A DNA stretch of 49,818 bases, from the NCBI GenBank assembly GCA_958448515.1, contig CAUDEF010000014.1, forward strand, positions 1 through 49,818, given 5' to 3'. Below are positions 43,573-49,818 of this stretch, in pieces (position 1 is the stretch's first letter; every line of letters starts with the position of its first letter). This stretch comes from an uncultured Phascolarctobacterium sp. GTDB taxonomy: Bacteria; Bacillota; Negativicutes; Acidaminococcales; Acidaminococcaceae. A program made the position numbers and the translations under genes. The notes under the pieces are model-generated. The model was not told the DNA's origin. It did not search any database and saw only the letters and a list, made by a program, of their open reading frames with translations.

Positions 43573-44202
43573 TTATTTCTGATTTGCTTTATAATCAGCG
43601 TTCTGCCATAAATACCATACTGCCAGAGAGCGCCATGGACGCCAGTGTTCAGTTATTTTATTTATCTGTCCTCGTTTGGGAATTTCGGCAAGCTGCATCA
43701 AATTTTGCAGTTCCTTTTTGAAAATAAAATCTGCAGATGGAACAACATCAGTTCTGCATAAAGCTAAAAGCAGGAACATTTCAATAGTCCACTGTCCAAG
43801 TCCTCTAATCTGGAGAAGCTGTTTGGAAATTTGTGAATCAGTCATATTTTTAAAATTGCTGATAGTAATGTTGCCTGCAACGATAGCCTCAGCAAACTTT
43901 TTCATGTACTCAATCTTTTGAGCAACAATGCCTAATTCAGCAAATTTTTCGTCTGCAGTTTCCAAAACAGCCTGCGGAGTTATAGGACTTCCAAGCAGTT
44001 TATTCAGATTAATCATCATATTTTGACTTACTTCAGGTGGTAATTGCTGAGCTATAATACCGGCTAAAAGCATTTCAAAATATTCTGCTTCTGATTTTGG
44101 TTTCAGTGTACAGGGGGAGAACTTCTCAATTAACGGAGCAAGCTCGGTGGCGTTTTCACGCAGATAGCGGTCACCAGAAGACCAATCTGGGGTTTGGCAC
44201 AT
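43573..44202 (-). CDS. DNA-3-methyladenine glycosylase-like protein (HhH-GPD, AlkA family)
   Basis: Base-excision repair glycosylase removing alkylated bases. 209 residues of an HhH-GPD fold: IIAQQLPPEVSQN near 49, AQKIEYMKKFA near 94, the helix-hairpin-helix LLQIRGLGQWTIEMFLL near 129-145 and the catalytic Asp158 in DVVPSADF. It lacks the extra N-terminal domain of E. coli AlkA. ATG 44202 is chosen for its strong AAAGGAGGG; an upstream frame to 44262 lies in the promoter. Confidence 0.85.
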   Translation of the reverse strand: MCQTPDWSSGDRYLRENATELAPLIEKFSPCTLKPKSEAEYFEMLLAGIIAQQLPPEVSQNMMINLNKLLGSPITPQAVLETADEKFAELGIVAQKIEYMKKFAEAIVAGNITISNFKNMTDSQISKQLLQIRGLGQWTIEMFLLLALCRTDVVPSADFIFKKELQNLMQLAEIPKRGQINKITEHWRPWRSLAVWYLWQNADYKANQK

Positions 44203-44232
44203 AAGCACCCTCCTTTGTAAAAATATACTAAT

Positions 44233-44262
44233 ATTATAATATAAATTAGTTGTTTTTGACAA
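44233..44262 (-). promoter_or_regulatory. Promoter of the AlkA-like gene
   Basis: On the minus strand TTGTCA (44262-44257), 18-bp spacer, TATAAT (44238-44233). Confidence 0.5.
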
Positions 44263-44267
44263 ATAGA

Positions 44268-44975
44268 TTAAACATAAATCATCTTTTTAGTCATACCGCC
44301 ATCTATTATGATATTAGCGCCGTTAATAAAATCATTATCCTTATCGCACAGGTACAAACAGGCTTTAAAAATATCTTCCGGTTTACCTACTCTTCCAGAA
44401 GGATGCTGTTTATGATCGGCTTCAGATAAAGATTCATAGTTTTCAGTTTGGATCCATCCCGGGCTGACAGCATTAACTGTTATCTGTGTACCAGCAAGAG
44501 ACACACACAATGTGTTTGTCAGAGAAACAAGTCCTCCTTTGGAAGCTCCGTAGGCTTCCCAGTCAGCTTCATTTTGATGAAAACGCGTTGAGGCGATATT
44601 AATAATTCTGCCAAAGTCAGCTGATTCATTAAGAGTGATGAAATTTTTGCTGCAGATAAAGGCACCGCGTAAATTTGTGGCAATAACATTATCAAATTCA
44701 GTAATACTTATATCTGTTACTGGTTTATTAAAATTACTTACGGCACCATTATTAATAAGGATTTCTGCGCTGCCAAAAGTTTCTTTTATCTGCTCAAAAA
44801 AATTGTTTACAGAAGTTTCGTCGCGCAGATCCAGATGGTAAAAATGAATAGCGGGATTTGTAAAAGAAGCAGGGGAGATATCCGCAGCAATTACAGTATA
44901 GCCGTTTTCTGCAAAACGGTTGGCAAGATGATTGCCAATACCGGAGGCAGCTCCTGTAATTATTACTTTTGTCAT
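44268..44975 (-). CDS. Short-chain dehydrogenase/reductase (SDR)
   Basis: NAD(P)-dependent classical SDR of 235 residues. Cofactor motif TGAASGIG at 7-14, NNGA at 75-78, catalytic Ser129, Tyr142 and Lys146 (YGASK). Asp32 after the second strand (IAADIS) suggests preference for NAD(H). Start ATG 44975 has AAAGGA 7 bp upstream; the frame from 44990 would start within that site. Substrate unknown; no pathway neighbours. Confidence 0.87.
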   Translation of the reverse strand: MTKVIITGAASGIGNHLANRFAENGYTVIAADISPASFTNPAIHFYHLDLRDETSVNNFFEQIKETFGSAEILINNGAVSNFNKPVTDISITEFDNVIATNLRGAFICSKNFITLNESADFGRIINIASTRFHQNEADWEAYGASKGGLVSLTNTLCVSLAGTQITVNAVSPGWIQTENYESLSEADHKQHPSGRVGKPEDIFKACLYLCDKDNDFINGANIIIDGGMTKKMIYV

Positions 44976-45115
44976 AATTATTCCTTTCATTATATATTAA
45001 ATATTAATTTATTTTTCCTTGATGTTAATAAAGATGGTATATTTTTTTGTGGGAAATTTAATGCCTTTAGGTTGCAGCCATATGCAAATGGTTTGGCTTT
45101 ACCAGAGAAACAGAA

Positions 45116-45141
45116 AAGGCTCAGACATAAGTCTGAGCCTT
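45116..45141 (-). terminator. Terminator of the disrupted tRNA-Trp transcript
   Basis: AAGGCTCAGAC and GTCTGAGCCTT, an 11-bp perfect stem around a four-base loop, followed by TTTTC on the minus strand. It lies 10 bp beyond the tRNA-Trp 3' end and is probably that tRNA's native terminator. The A/T-rich 140 bp between it and the SDR gene hold nothing else I can support. Confidence 0.75.
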
Positions 45142-45151
45142 ACTTTTCAAG

Positions 45152-45196
45152 TGGCAGGGGCAGTAGGAATCGAACCCACAACCAACGGTTTTGGAG
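45152..45196 (-). other. tRNA-Trp 3' fragment: attachment site (att) of the integrated element
   Basis: Read on the minus strand, 45 nt run from the anticodon loop (CTCCAAA, anticodon CCA) through the 3' anticodon stem, T-arm (GGGTTCGATTC) and acceptor strand TGCCCCT to an encoded GCCA. The 5' half (acceptor AGGGGCA, D-arm, 5' anticodon stem) is missing: the base run before it does not pair with ACCG. This is the signature of integration by a tyrosine recombinase at a tRNA; the integrase gene lies 128 bp away. The other att copy must be outside the window. Confidence 0.88.
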
Positions 45197-45305
45197 TTCG
45201 GAAATTTAAAACTTAAAAGCTCAGAAAAACCTAGATATTATCAGTGTTTTAAGGATTTTGCACTTTCCGTAATATCCCATTTTTTACCATATTTTTCCAT
45301 TCTAC

Positions 45306-45324
45306 TGCACCCACGTTGCACCCA
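45306..45324. repeat. Tandem TGCACCCA repeats, candidate integrase arm sites
   Basis: TGCACCCA at 45306-45313 and 45317-45324, an 11-bp period, between the att site and the integrase stop codon. Position fits arm-type binding sites; no more can be said. Confidence 0.4.
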
Positions 45325-46422
45325 TCAAATAGCAAAAATTTTAGTTATTTTATCTGGCAAAGTTGCATCATAGCCAGGAATAGCATGACCATATAAATTA
45401 AGCGTATGGCTTGCTTTACTATGTCCTAATCTTTTAGAAACCTCTAAAATAGGAACACCAGCTGCCAGAAGCTGAGTTGCATGTGTATGTCTTAGAGAAT
45501 GGAAATGCTTATGTTTAACACCAGCCAGTTCAAGTATCTTCTTCCATGCTTTATGAAAGTTAGTAGGAGATATAGCAGTACCATTTTTAGTTGTAAAAAC
45601 ATAGCCATTAATAGAGATAACCTTTTTTAAAGCAATTAGATTATAGAGGATAGATTGTAATTCAGCTGTTATTGTTATTTTACGGATACCAGCAGCGGTT
45701 TTAGGACGTTCATCATATGTTCCGGAAAGCTGCTGTAAGCTATTATTAATATCAATATATCCTTCATGCACAGAGTTTGCTTTTAAACCTAAAATTTCTC
45801 CTAACCTTGCACCGGTTGTAAGAGCCATATAAAAAATTGGATAATATCTTTTATATGCTTCATTTTCGGTAAGAACCTTTTTTATTTTTGTCAGTTCATC
45901 TTTAGTAAATATTTCAATTTCCTGTTGATGGTGTTGTGGTGCCTCTACGGCAAGCATGATATTTTTAGAAACCATATCAAGAACATAAGCTTTATTGAAT
46001 GCTGCGCTTAAAAGCCTGTGTATCTTGATTTTATTAGATTGAGACATATCCGGTAACTCTCTGTAAAAAAGTTGTACCATACGTGCTGTAAGCTTCTGTA
46101 AAGGGATATTACCAATAGCATTAAGATGATTTGCTGTTTGAAGATAACGTACCAGTGTTTTAGGACGTAGTTTATCCTTTTTATATGTTTCAAGATATTC
46201 CAGTACCCATTCCATAACAGTAATATTGTTTGCAGGAATATAGGAATTATTAGAAATATCAGCAATCATATTAGAAATCCATGTAGAAGCTTCAGCTTTA
46301 CTGTTAAATCTTTTGGTAATACGTTTACCTAAATTATCAGTAATAAAAGCGCGGTACTTTTTTCGATCTGCTTCATAAACAATGCTGCCTTCACCATTTG
46401 CTTTTTGTCTAACTTTAGGCAT
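45325..46422 (-). CDS. int: Tyrosine site-specific recombinase (phage/ICE integrase)
   Basis: 365-residue integrase. An N-terminal AP2-like arm-binding segment (GEGSIVYEADRKKYRAF), a SAM-like core-binding domain (about 65-165) and a catalytic domain with Arg206 (TGARLGEI), His308 and Arg311 (HSLRH), His334 (LGHS) and Tyr344 (LNLYGH). All catalytic residues are intact. AAAGGTG gives a good ribosome binding site. It points toward the tRNA-Trp remnant, the usual arrangement for tRNA-integrating elements. Confidence 0.94.
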   Translation of the reverse strand: MPKVRQKANGEGSIVYEADRKKYRAFITDNLGKRITKRFNSKAEASTWISNMIADISNNSYIPANNITVMEWVLEYLETYKKDKLRPKTLVRYLQTANHLNAIGNIPLQKLTARMVQLFYRELPDMSQSNKIKIHRLLSAAFNKAYVLDMVSKNIMLAVEAPQHHQQEIEIFTKDELTKIKKVLTENEAYKRYYPIFYMALTTGARLGEILGLKANSVHEGYIDINNSLQQLSGTYDERPKTAAGIRKITITAELQSILYNLIALKKVISINGYVFTTKNGTAISPTNFHKAWKKILELAGVKHKHFHSLRHTHATQLLAAGVPILEVSKRLGHSKASHTLNLYGHAIPGYDATLPDKITKIFAI

Positions 46423-46436
46423 AATATCACCTTTCT

Positions 46437-46460
46437 AAACTCTGCTTATTGGCAGAGTTT
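46437..46460. terminator. Hairpin between the 94-residue ORF and the integrase gene
   Basis: AAACTCTGC (46437-46445) pairs with GCAGAGTTT (46452-46460). On the minus strand the T tract is short, so it may only partly terminate; on the plus strand it is followed by T-rich sequence but no gene precedes it. Confidence 0.5.
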
Positions 46461-46468
46461 TTATTAAA

Positions 46469-46753
46469 TTAATTAAAAGAAACTTGCCATTTTTCTTCAG
46501 GAACGGTATCCCAGAACGAAAGGCAGGTTTGCAAATCAGACTCCCAGTGAACAACTTCATCTGTATTGCCGAATTCATCAGAATAGACTTCATCAACTAC
46601 CTTAATAAAACCCATTTTTTCCATAGTAGGAATTTCTCCGGTAGGTAGTGCAACCCAGAGAGCTTCAGACAAAGTATACTCGATAAATTCCTTTTCACTG
46701 TTAAAAACAGCAGGTATAGATTTAGGGCTATTGAGATTTTTAAGTATTATCAT
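46469..46753 (-). CDS. Hypothetical protein, 94 residues
   Basis: Acidic small protein that I do not recognise: MIILKNLNSPKSIPAVFN, SEALWVALPTG, then an acidic, Trp-containing C-terminus (VVHWESDLQTCLSFWDTVPEEKW). No signal peptide or membrane segment. AAGAAGG lies upstream. It has a truncated relative at 46942-47082 that matches its first 46 residues without gaps. It lies upstream of the integrase on the same strand, downstream of a strong promoter and terminator. Confidence 0.65.
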   Translation of the reverse strand: MIILKNLNSPKSIPAVFNSEKEFIEYTLSEALWVALPTGEIPTMEKMGFIKVVDEVYSDEFGNTDEVVHWESDLQTCLSFWDTVPEEKWQVSFN

Positions 46754-46792
46754 TTTTTACCTTCTTTCTTGTATAAAACTGTAAATAAAAAG

Positions 46793-46861
46793 AAAAAACC
46801 CGACACCAAATAGGTATCGGGCTTTTTTGCGCACCATCAGTCTGGTCAGCGCAGTTCAACT
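46793..46861 (-). ncRNA. Candidate small RNA, or attenuated leader of the 94-residue ORF
   Basis: Transcribed leftward from the consensus promoter at 46868-46896. The roughly 70-nt product has a first hairpin (TGCGC/GCGCA with inner ACCA/TGGT) and ends in an intrinsic terminator: GGTATCGGG side 46813-46821, CCCGACACC side 46799-46807, one mismatch, then T6 on the minus strand. Promoter, fold and terminator without a reading frame point to a small RNA. Confidence 0.6.
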
Positions 46862-46867
46862 GTACCT

Positions 46868-46896
46868 ATTATACAAGAATATTATATTAGTGTCAA
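46868..46896 (-). promoter_or_regulatory. Perfect consensus promoter in the integrated element
   Basis: On the minus strand TTGACA (46896-46891), exactly 17 bp, TATAAT (46873-46868). It is one of the two best promoters of the window, yet the first gene begins more than 100 bp downstream, beyond a terminator. Confidence 0.8.
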
Positions 46897-46941
46897 TTAA
46901 ATTAGTAACCGTTATTGTATCTATCTATTTCATAATTTACT

Positions 46942-47082
46942 TCATGAAAGCATCACGGGGACTTCATTAGTAGCAGAAGCAAGCCAGGTAGCTTCACTTA
47001 TAGAATAGGAGATAAAATCATTTTCGGAAGTAAATACTTCTGGCAGTGATTTTTGAACATCAAGACGTTTTAAAATAATCAT
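46942..47082 (-). pseudogene. Truncated paralogue of the 94-residue ORF (46 codons)
   Basis: ATG at 47082 with AAAGGAG 8 bp upstream opens a 46-codon frame ending in TGA at 46942. Residues 1-46 align without gaps to the 94-residue protein with 25 identities (MIILK, KS.P.VF.SE, SEA.W.A, T.E.P.M). The C-terminal half is missing. Either a decayed duplicate or a functional short form; the intact ribosome binding site leaves both open. Confidence 0.6.
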
Positions 47083-47133
47083 GGCAGGGACTCCTTTCAT
47101 AATGATATAATTAAATTATGAGGTGAATGTTAG

Positions 47134-48546
47134 ATGGAAAATTTTATAGTTACTGTTGTTTTGTCAGTATTATTATTTATATTGTTAGTTATATTGTATA
47201 AAACTAAAACTGATAGCAAAAATAAAGAAATAAAATATGAAACAAAAATAAAACAACTAAATGCAAAAGAAGAAATGATTGATGAAGAACTTAAAAAATA
47301 TGCAGAATATATGAATAGAAAGATAGAAGAGGCAGAAAGTATTTTAATATACAGTAGAAGTGGTTCTGCAGAAGCTTTAAGGATAAAAAATTACTTAGAA
47401 AAAGGGAAAATAAACCCATTAAAAATTAAAGAATTTGATATAAGTAAACATGGTTTAGAGATAAGAGAACAATTTGAAATAGAATATAAAGAGATAGAAA
47501 AAATGAAAAAAGATATTAGCGATATTAAAGCTGATTTAGAAATAGAGAGGATAACCGTAGAAAGTATAAAAGAATCACTAAAATCAAAAGTAAAAGATAT
47601 ACCTGTGCTGGCGAAATATTTTGCTGATAGGGAAGAAGAACACTATGATAATATTGAAAATTGGCTCATACATAAACCACGCCCTGCATTAACAAGTGCT
47701 GAAATCGTACGAGAATTAAAAAACGATAAAAAGATTGTTACAGAAAAACTAAAAACTGCGGAATATTTGAATTTATATTATGAAAGTCTTGTGCCATGGT
47801 TAAAAGAAACAGAAGAAGAGCTTTTAGATACACAAAGCATAGATCAAGAATATTTAAGGAAAGACAGCAATGATGATGCTGCTACATATTGGCTTACACC
47901 TACAGAATACAGCAGCTTATCAGAGCAGGAAAGAAATCAGCTGGCACTTGACAGATATAATCAGAGGCAGAAAAGCAATGTTGAAATAGGAAGGGACTTT
48001 GAAAGATATATAGGATATTTGTATGAAAAAAATAATTTTCAGGTTGAATACAGAGGAATTATTGATGGATTTGAAGACAGGGGGCGCGATCTGATTTGTA
48101 CTAAAAATAAGCAAATATTAGTAGTACAATGTAAATACTGGTCAAAAAAGAAAACAATACATGAAAATCATATAAATCAATTATTTGGTACAACAGTAAG
48201 GTATTATATGGAAAAAAATCCGGAAGCAACATTTTTAGATTTTTATAATGCATTAAAAAATAAGCTTATAGTACCAGTGTTTGTAACGTCAACAACTTTA
48301 TCCGATACAGCTAAAAACTTTGCTAAAACATTAGGAATATTAGTACAAGAAAATAAAAAACTTGGAGATTATCCTATGATAAAATGCAATGTAAATAATA
48401 ATACACAAGAAAAAATTTATCATCTGCCATTTGACCAGCAATATGATAAAGTGAAGATAGATGGGAAGGAAGAATTCTATGCCTTGACAGTAGAAGAAGC
48501 TGAAAAGGCAGGCTTTAGACGTGCAAAAAAATGGCTTGGTAATTAA
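47134..48546 (+). CDS. Membrane-anchored Mrr-type (PD-(D/E)XK) nuclease, candidate defence gene
   Basis: 470 residues: an N-terminal membrane segment (5-22), charged coiled-coil helices (about 24-150), a linker, then an Mrr-like restriction-endonuclease domain (about 284-410) with Glu290 (GRDFERYIG), Asp319 (DRGRDLI) and Gln332-Cys-Lys334 (VVQCKYW), the PD-(D/E)XK core. The last 45 residues (IYHLPFDQQYDKVKIDG, EFYALTVEEAEKAGFRRAKKW) resemble an Ada-like zinc domain without its cysteines. It lies between integrase and repressor, a common site for accessory or defence genes in prophages. AGGTG precedes the ATG. A/T-rich codon use differs from host genes. Confidence 0.78.
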   Translation: MENFIVTVVLSVLLFILLVILYKTKTDSKNKEIKYETKIKQLNAKEEMIDEELKKYAEYMNRKIEEAESILIYSRSGSAEALRIKNYLEKGKINPLKIKEFDISKHGLEIREQFEIEYKEIEKMKKDISDIKADLEIERITVESIKESLKSKVKDIPVLAKYFADREEEHYDNIENWLIHKPRPALTSAEIVRELKNDKKIVTEKLKTAEYLNLYYESLVPWLKETEEELLDTQSIDQEYLRKDSNDDAATYWLTPTEYSSLSEQERNQLALDRYNQRQKSNVEIGRDFERYIGYLYEKNNFQVEYRGIIDGFEDRGRDLICTKNKQILVVQCKYWSKKKTIHENHINQLFGTTVRYYMEKNPEATFLDFYNALKNKLIVPVFVTSTTLSDTAKNFAKTLGILVQENKKLGDYPMIKCNVNNNTQEKIYHLPFDQQYDKVKIDGKEEFYALTVEEAEKAGFRRAKKWLGN

Positions 48547-48565
48547 GTCCATCTAAGCGGATAAA

Positions 48566-48922
48566 TTATCCTACCCTGTTTTGTGTATCTTTACTTTTAG
48601 AAATAGATTTTATATATTTAGCATCTAACAGAATATCAATTTCTTTTTTATCGTCAGCATCCAGCTGGCGATATTTTTTTATTAGTTCTTCTTCATGGTC
48701 TGTAAATGTAATTTTTTTATTTTCGTCCCAACACATTATATATGATTCAGAAACATTGTAAATTTTTGCGAGTAATTCTATCTTATCTGTAGGTATATTA
48801 GTTATAATATCATTTTCATATTTGTAGTATGTTTGACGTGCTACATTAATTTTTTTACCAATTTCTTCAAGCGTATAATTATTTTTTTGACGGAGGTATT
48901 TTAATCGTTCTCCTTTTGTCAT
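48566..48922 (-). CDS. CI-like transcriptional repressor (XRE family HTH)
   Basis: 118-residue protein with an N-terminal helix-turn-helix (about 4-60: RLKYLRQKNNYTLEEIGKKI, then VARQTYYKYEN) and a short helical C-terminus. No LexA-like peptidase domain, so induction would not be by RecA-stimulated self-cleavage. Transcribed divergently from the Cro-like gene, with related operator sites between. GAGGTG 7 bp before ATG. Confidence 0.85.
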   Translation of the reverse strand: MTKGERLKYLRQKNNYTLEEIGKKINVARQTYYKYENDIITNIPTDKIELLAKIYNVSESYIMCWDENKKITFTDHEEELIKKYRQLDADDKKEIDILLDAKYIKSISKSKDTQNRVG

Positions 48923-48953
48923 AATATCACCTCAAATAACATAATAACATAAA

Positions 48954-48968
48954 TGACGTAAAAAGCAA
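48954..48968. promoter_or_regulatory. Operator-like site A (repressor/cro region)
   Basis: TGACGTAAAAAGCAA, an 11/15 match to site C, downstream of a possible TTGTTG -35 for the repressor gene. Confidence 0.45.
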
Positions 48969-48995
48969 CAATAAAGTTATAAGTGTGTAAATAAA

Positions 48996-49010
48996 TAACT
49001 TGACAAGTTA
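48996..49010. promoter_or_regulatory. Operator-like site B (perfect 7-1-7 palindrome)
   Basis: TAACTTGACAAGTTA is an exact palindrome overlapping the -35 of the cro-like promoter. Confidence 0.65.
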
Positions 49011-49028
49011 CAACAAGTAAATTAAACT
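49000..49028 (+). promoter_or_regulatory. Promoter of the cro-like gene
   Basis: TTGACA (49000-49005), 17-bp spacer, TAAACT (49023-49028); its -35 lies in operator B and operator C follows its -10. Confidence 0.6.
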
Positions 49029-49033
49029 AAAAG

Positions 49034-49048
49034 TAACGTAAAAAGTTA
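49034..49048. promoter_or_regulatory. Operator-like site C
   Basis: TAACGTAAAAAGTTA, same TAAC-N7-GTTA architecture as site B, at about the transcription start of the cro-like gene. Confidence 0.55.
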
Positions 49049-49061
49049 CAGGAGTGATATT

Positions 49062-49268
49062 ATGATAAGAACTGATAAGCTTATAGGAATTATGGCTTCT
49101 AAAAAAATAAGTGGAGTACAAATGGCAAAAATCATAGGAATTACACCTAAAACATTTTATTCGAAAATGAAAAAAGGTGTATTTGGAACTGATGAAGTAG
49201 AAATTATGATTAATGTTTTAGATATTAAAGATCCAATGTCGATTTTTTTTGCCCATAATGTAACTTAA
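49062..49268 (+). CDS. Cro-like DNA-binding protein
   Basis: 68-residue helix-turn-helix protein (KLIGIMASKKISGVQMAKII, then TPKTFYSKMKKG), the size and layout of small phage Cro-like regulators. AGGAG lies 8 bp upstream. Divergent from the CI-like repressor. A fourth copy of the operator motif (TAACTTAAAAAGCAA, 49261-49275) overlaps its stop codon. Confidence 0.75.
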   Translation: MIRTDKLIGIMASKKISGVQMAKIIGITPKTFYSKMKKGVFGTDEVEIMINVLDIKDPMSIFFAHNVT

Positions 49269-49271
49269 AAA

Positions 49272-49290
49272 GCAACAAAAGCTAGAGAGG
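49272..49290 (+). repeat. Direct repeat GCAACAAAA(A)GCTAGAGAG, copy 1
   Basis: AGCAACAAAAGCTAGAGAGG recurs at 49747-49765 with one extra A. Copy 1 provides the Shine-Dalgarno of the next ORF; copy 2 stands before the window's edge. Confidence 0.7.
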
Positions 49291-49298
49291 TGGTGAGA

Positions 49299-49508
49299 GT
49301 GGTGGAGTTAAGGATAGAAACAACAGGCATCTGGGAAGGGCAGTTAAAGGTTATTAAAGATGGCAAAGAAACACGTAGTGTTTTCAATGATGGCACACAG
49401 AACCTTACGCTTAATGAAGTTGTAAAGAAAAAAGACTCCCTGCAAATAAAAATTGAGGGAGTCAAGAGTGAAGATTTCGGAATAGAAATAAAATGTGAGC
49501 CCCGATAA
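49299..49508 (+). CDS. Small hypothetical protein of the integrated element
   Basis: About 69 residues, probably beta-rich (VELRIETTGIWEG, LQIKIEGVKSEDFGIEIKCE). Four GTG codons (49290, 49293, 49299, 49302) are possible starts; AGAGGTGG at 49286-49293 best fits 49299. No ATG start. Family not recognised. Its last codons form one arm of an 11-bp inverted repeat. Confidence 0.55.
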   Translation: MVELRIETTGIWEGQLKVIKDGKETRSVFNDGTQNLTLNEVVKKKDSLQIKIEGVKSEDFGIEIKCEPR

Positions 49509-49729
49509 AAATTATTTTTTCAGGGCATTACGAATTTCTTCGTTATTACCTTGTATCACGGTATTAATTTGATTAACTAAAAGACGATTATTTTCAGCGA
49601 TAATTTTAGCGATATTCTCAGGTGTTGCGCCACCGAGTTCATCAAAGCGTTTTAGTACATCATTTTCATCATATCCGAGTTTAGCAAGTGTATGAAATAG
49701 CATAGTACCTCCAATTTAGGGGCTCACAT
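49493..49729. repeat. 237-bp cassette bounded by 11-bp inverted repeats
   Basis: ATGTGAGCCCC (49493-49503) and GGGGCTCACAT (49719-49729) are exact reverse complements and enclose a single minus-strand ORF. Confidence 0.6.
49512..49703 (-). CDS. Small hypothetical protein, 63 residues
   Basis: Helical, acidic small protein (LAKLGYDENDVLKRFDELGG, then ENIAKIIAENNRLL and a polar tail). GGAGG lies 4 bp before its ATG, which supports real translation. Convergent with, and 3 bp from, the preceding ORF; enclosed in the inverted-repeat cassette. Family not recognised. Confidence 0.55.
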   Translation of the reverse strand: MLFHTLAKLGYDENDVLKRFDELGGATPENIAKIIAENNRLLVNQINTVIQGNNEEIRNALKK

Positions 49730-49746
49730 TCTAATTATAACATAAT

Positions 49747-49765
49747 GCAACAAAAAGCTAGAGAG
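49747..49765 (+). repeat. Direct repeat GCAACAAAAAGCTAGAGAG, copy 2
   Basis: Second copy of the repeat at 49272-49290. The remaining 50 bp to the window's end contain only a very short frame and nothing I can support. Confidence 0.7.
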
Positions 49766-49818
49766 TCCGACGGTGAAATGTCAAGAGAATAAGACAAACA
49801 AATTTACCTAAAAAGACG

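Noticed and set aside
45152..45196. Intact tRNA-Trp gene
   Set aside because: Only the 3' half is present; the 5' acceptor strand, D-arm and 5' anticodon stem are missing.
45019..45216. Plus-strand ORFs across the att region
   Set aside because: They are read-through of the tRNA-Trp fragment and terminator in antisense, with no ribosome binding site or homology.
46469..47082. Toxin-antitoxin pair made of the two small ORFs
   Set aside because: The two frames are homologous to each other, one truncated, which does not fit a toxin and antitoxin.
1..49818. CRISPR array or IS element
   Set aside because: No regularly spaced repeats and no transposase seen; the only mobile component is the tRNA-integrated element.

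Overview
The window looks like a low-to-medium GC Firmicute chromosome with an integrated element at its right end. A Negativicutes host (Acidaminococcaceae or Phascolarctobacterium-like) is my best guess. The guess rests on a type A RNase P RNA, a large anaerobic cobalamin pathway, LarA-type racemases with a 2-hydroxyacid dehydrogenase, and generally strong AGGAGG-type ribosome binding sites. No 16S rRNA is present, so this is inference.

Left part (1-20,940), housekeeping and metabolism: a Trk potassium system with one TrkA and two tandem TrkH subunits; two tandem LarA-family nickel-pincer racemase/epimerase paralogues followed by an L-2-hydroxyacid dehydrogenase most like L-2-hydroxyisocaproate dehydrogenase; an NhaC-type antiporter; a convergent aminotransferase; rpsB-tsf behind a strong promoter and a structured leader; transketolase; a thiDME thiamine-salvage operon; a ZIP metal transporter behind a perfect 25-bp palindrome; rnpB; a DPM-like glycosyltransferase; and an NlpC/P60 cell-wall hydrolase.

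Middle part (20,990-42,913), cobamide biosynthesis in two blocks, each behind its own cobalamin riboswitch and terminator. Block 1 (riboswitch of a reduced, variant type) is cbiD-cbiL-cbiF-cbiG-cbiH-cbiJ-cbiET-cbiA-cbiB-cobD-[ApgM-like]-cbiP-cobA-cbiC. Block 2 (classical B12-box riboswitch) is cobU-cobT-cobS-[short CobT-like]-cobC. Between them lie tRNA-Asn, a DUF212/PAP2-like membrane protein, a GT2 glycosyltransferase and a secreted carboxylesterase. Together the blocks cover precorrin-2 to finished cobamide. No cobaltochelatase, cobalt transporter or lower-ligand synthesis gene is visible. Two genes are not explained by the textbook pathway: an ApgM/alkaline-phosphatase-superfamily protein overlapping cobD, where a threonine kinase would be needed, and a shortened CobT paralogue lacking both catalytic glutamates.

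Right part: a double zinc-ribbon protein with a 125-nt leader that can form mutually exclusive structures, an AlkA-like glycosylase and an SDR oxidoreductase close the host segment. From 45,152 on there is an integrated element (prophage or ICE) inserted in tRNA-Trp. It comprises a 45-nt tRNA-Trp 3' remnant (att site), tyrosine integrase, two related small ORFs (one truncated), a candidate promoter-hairpin-terminator small RNA, a membrane-anchored Mrr-type nuclease, a CI-like repressor and divergent Cro-like protein with four related 15-bp operators, and a small ORF cassette bounded by 11-bp inverted repeats. The element runs off the right edge.
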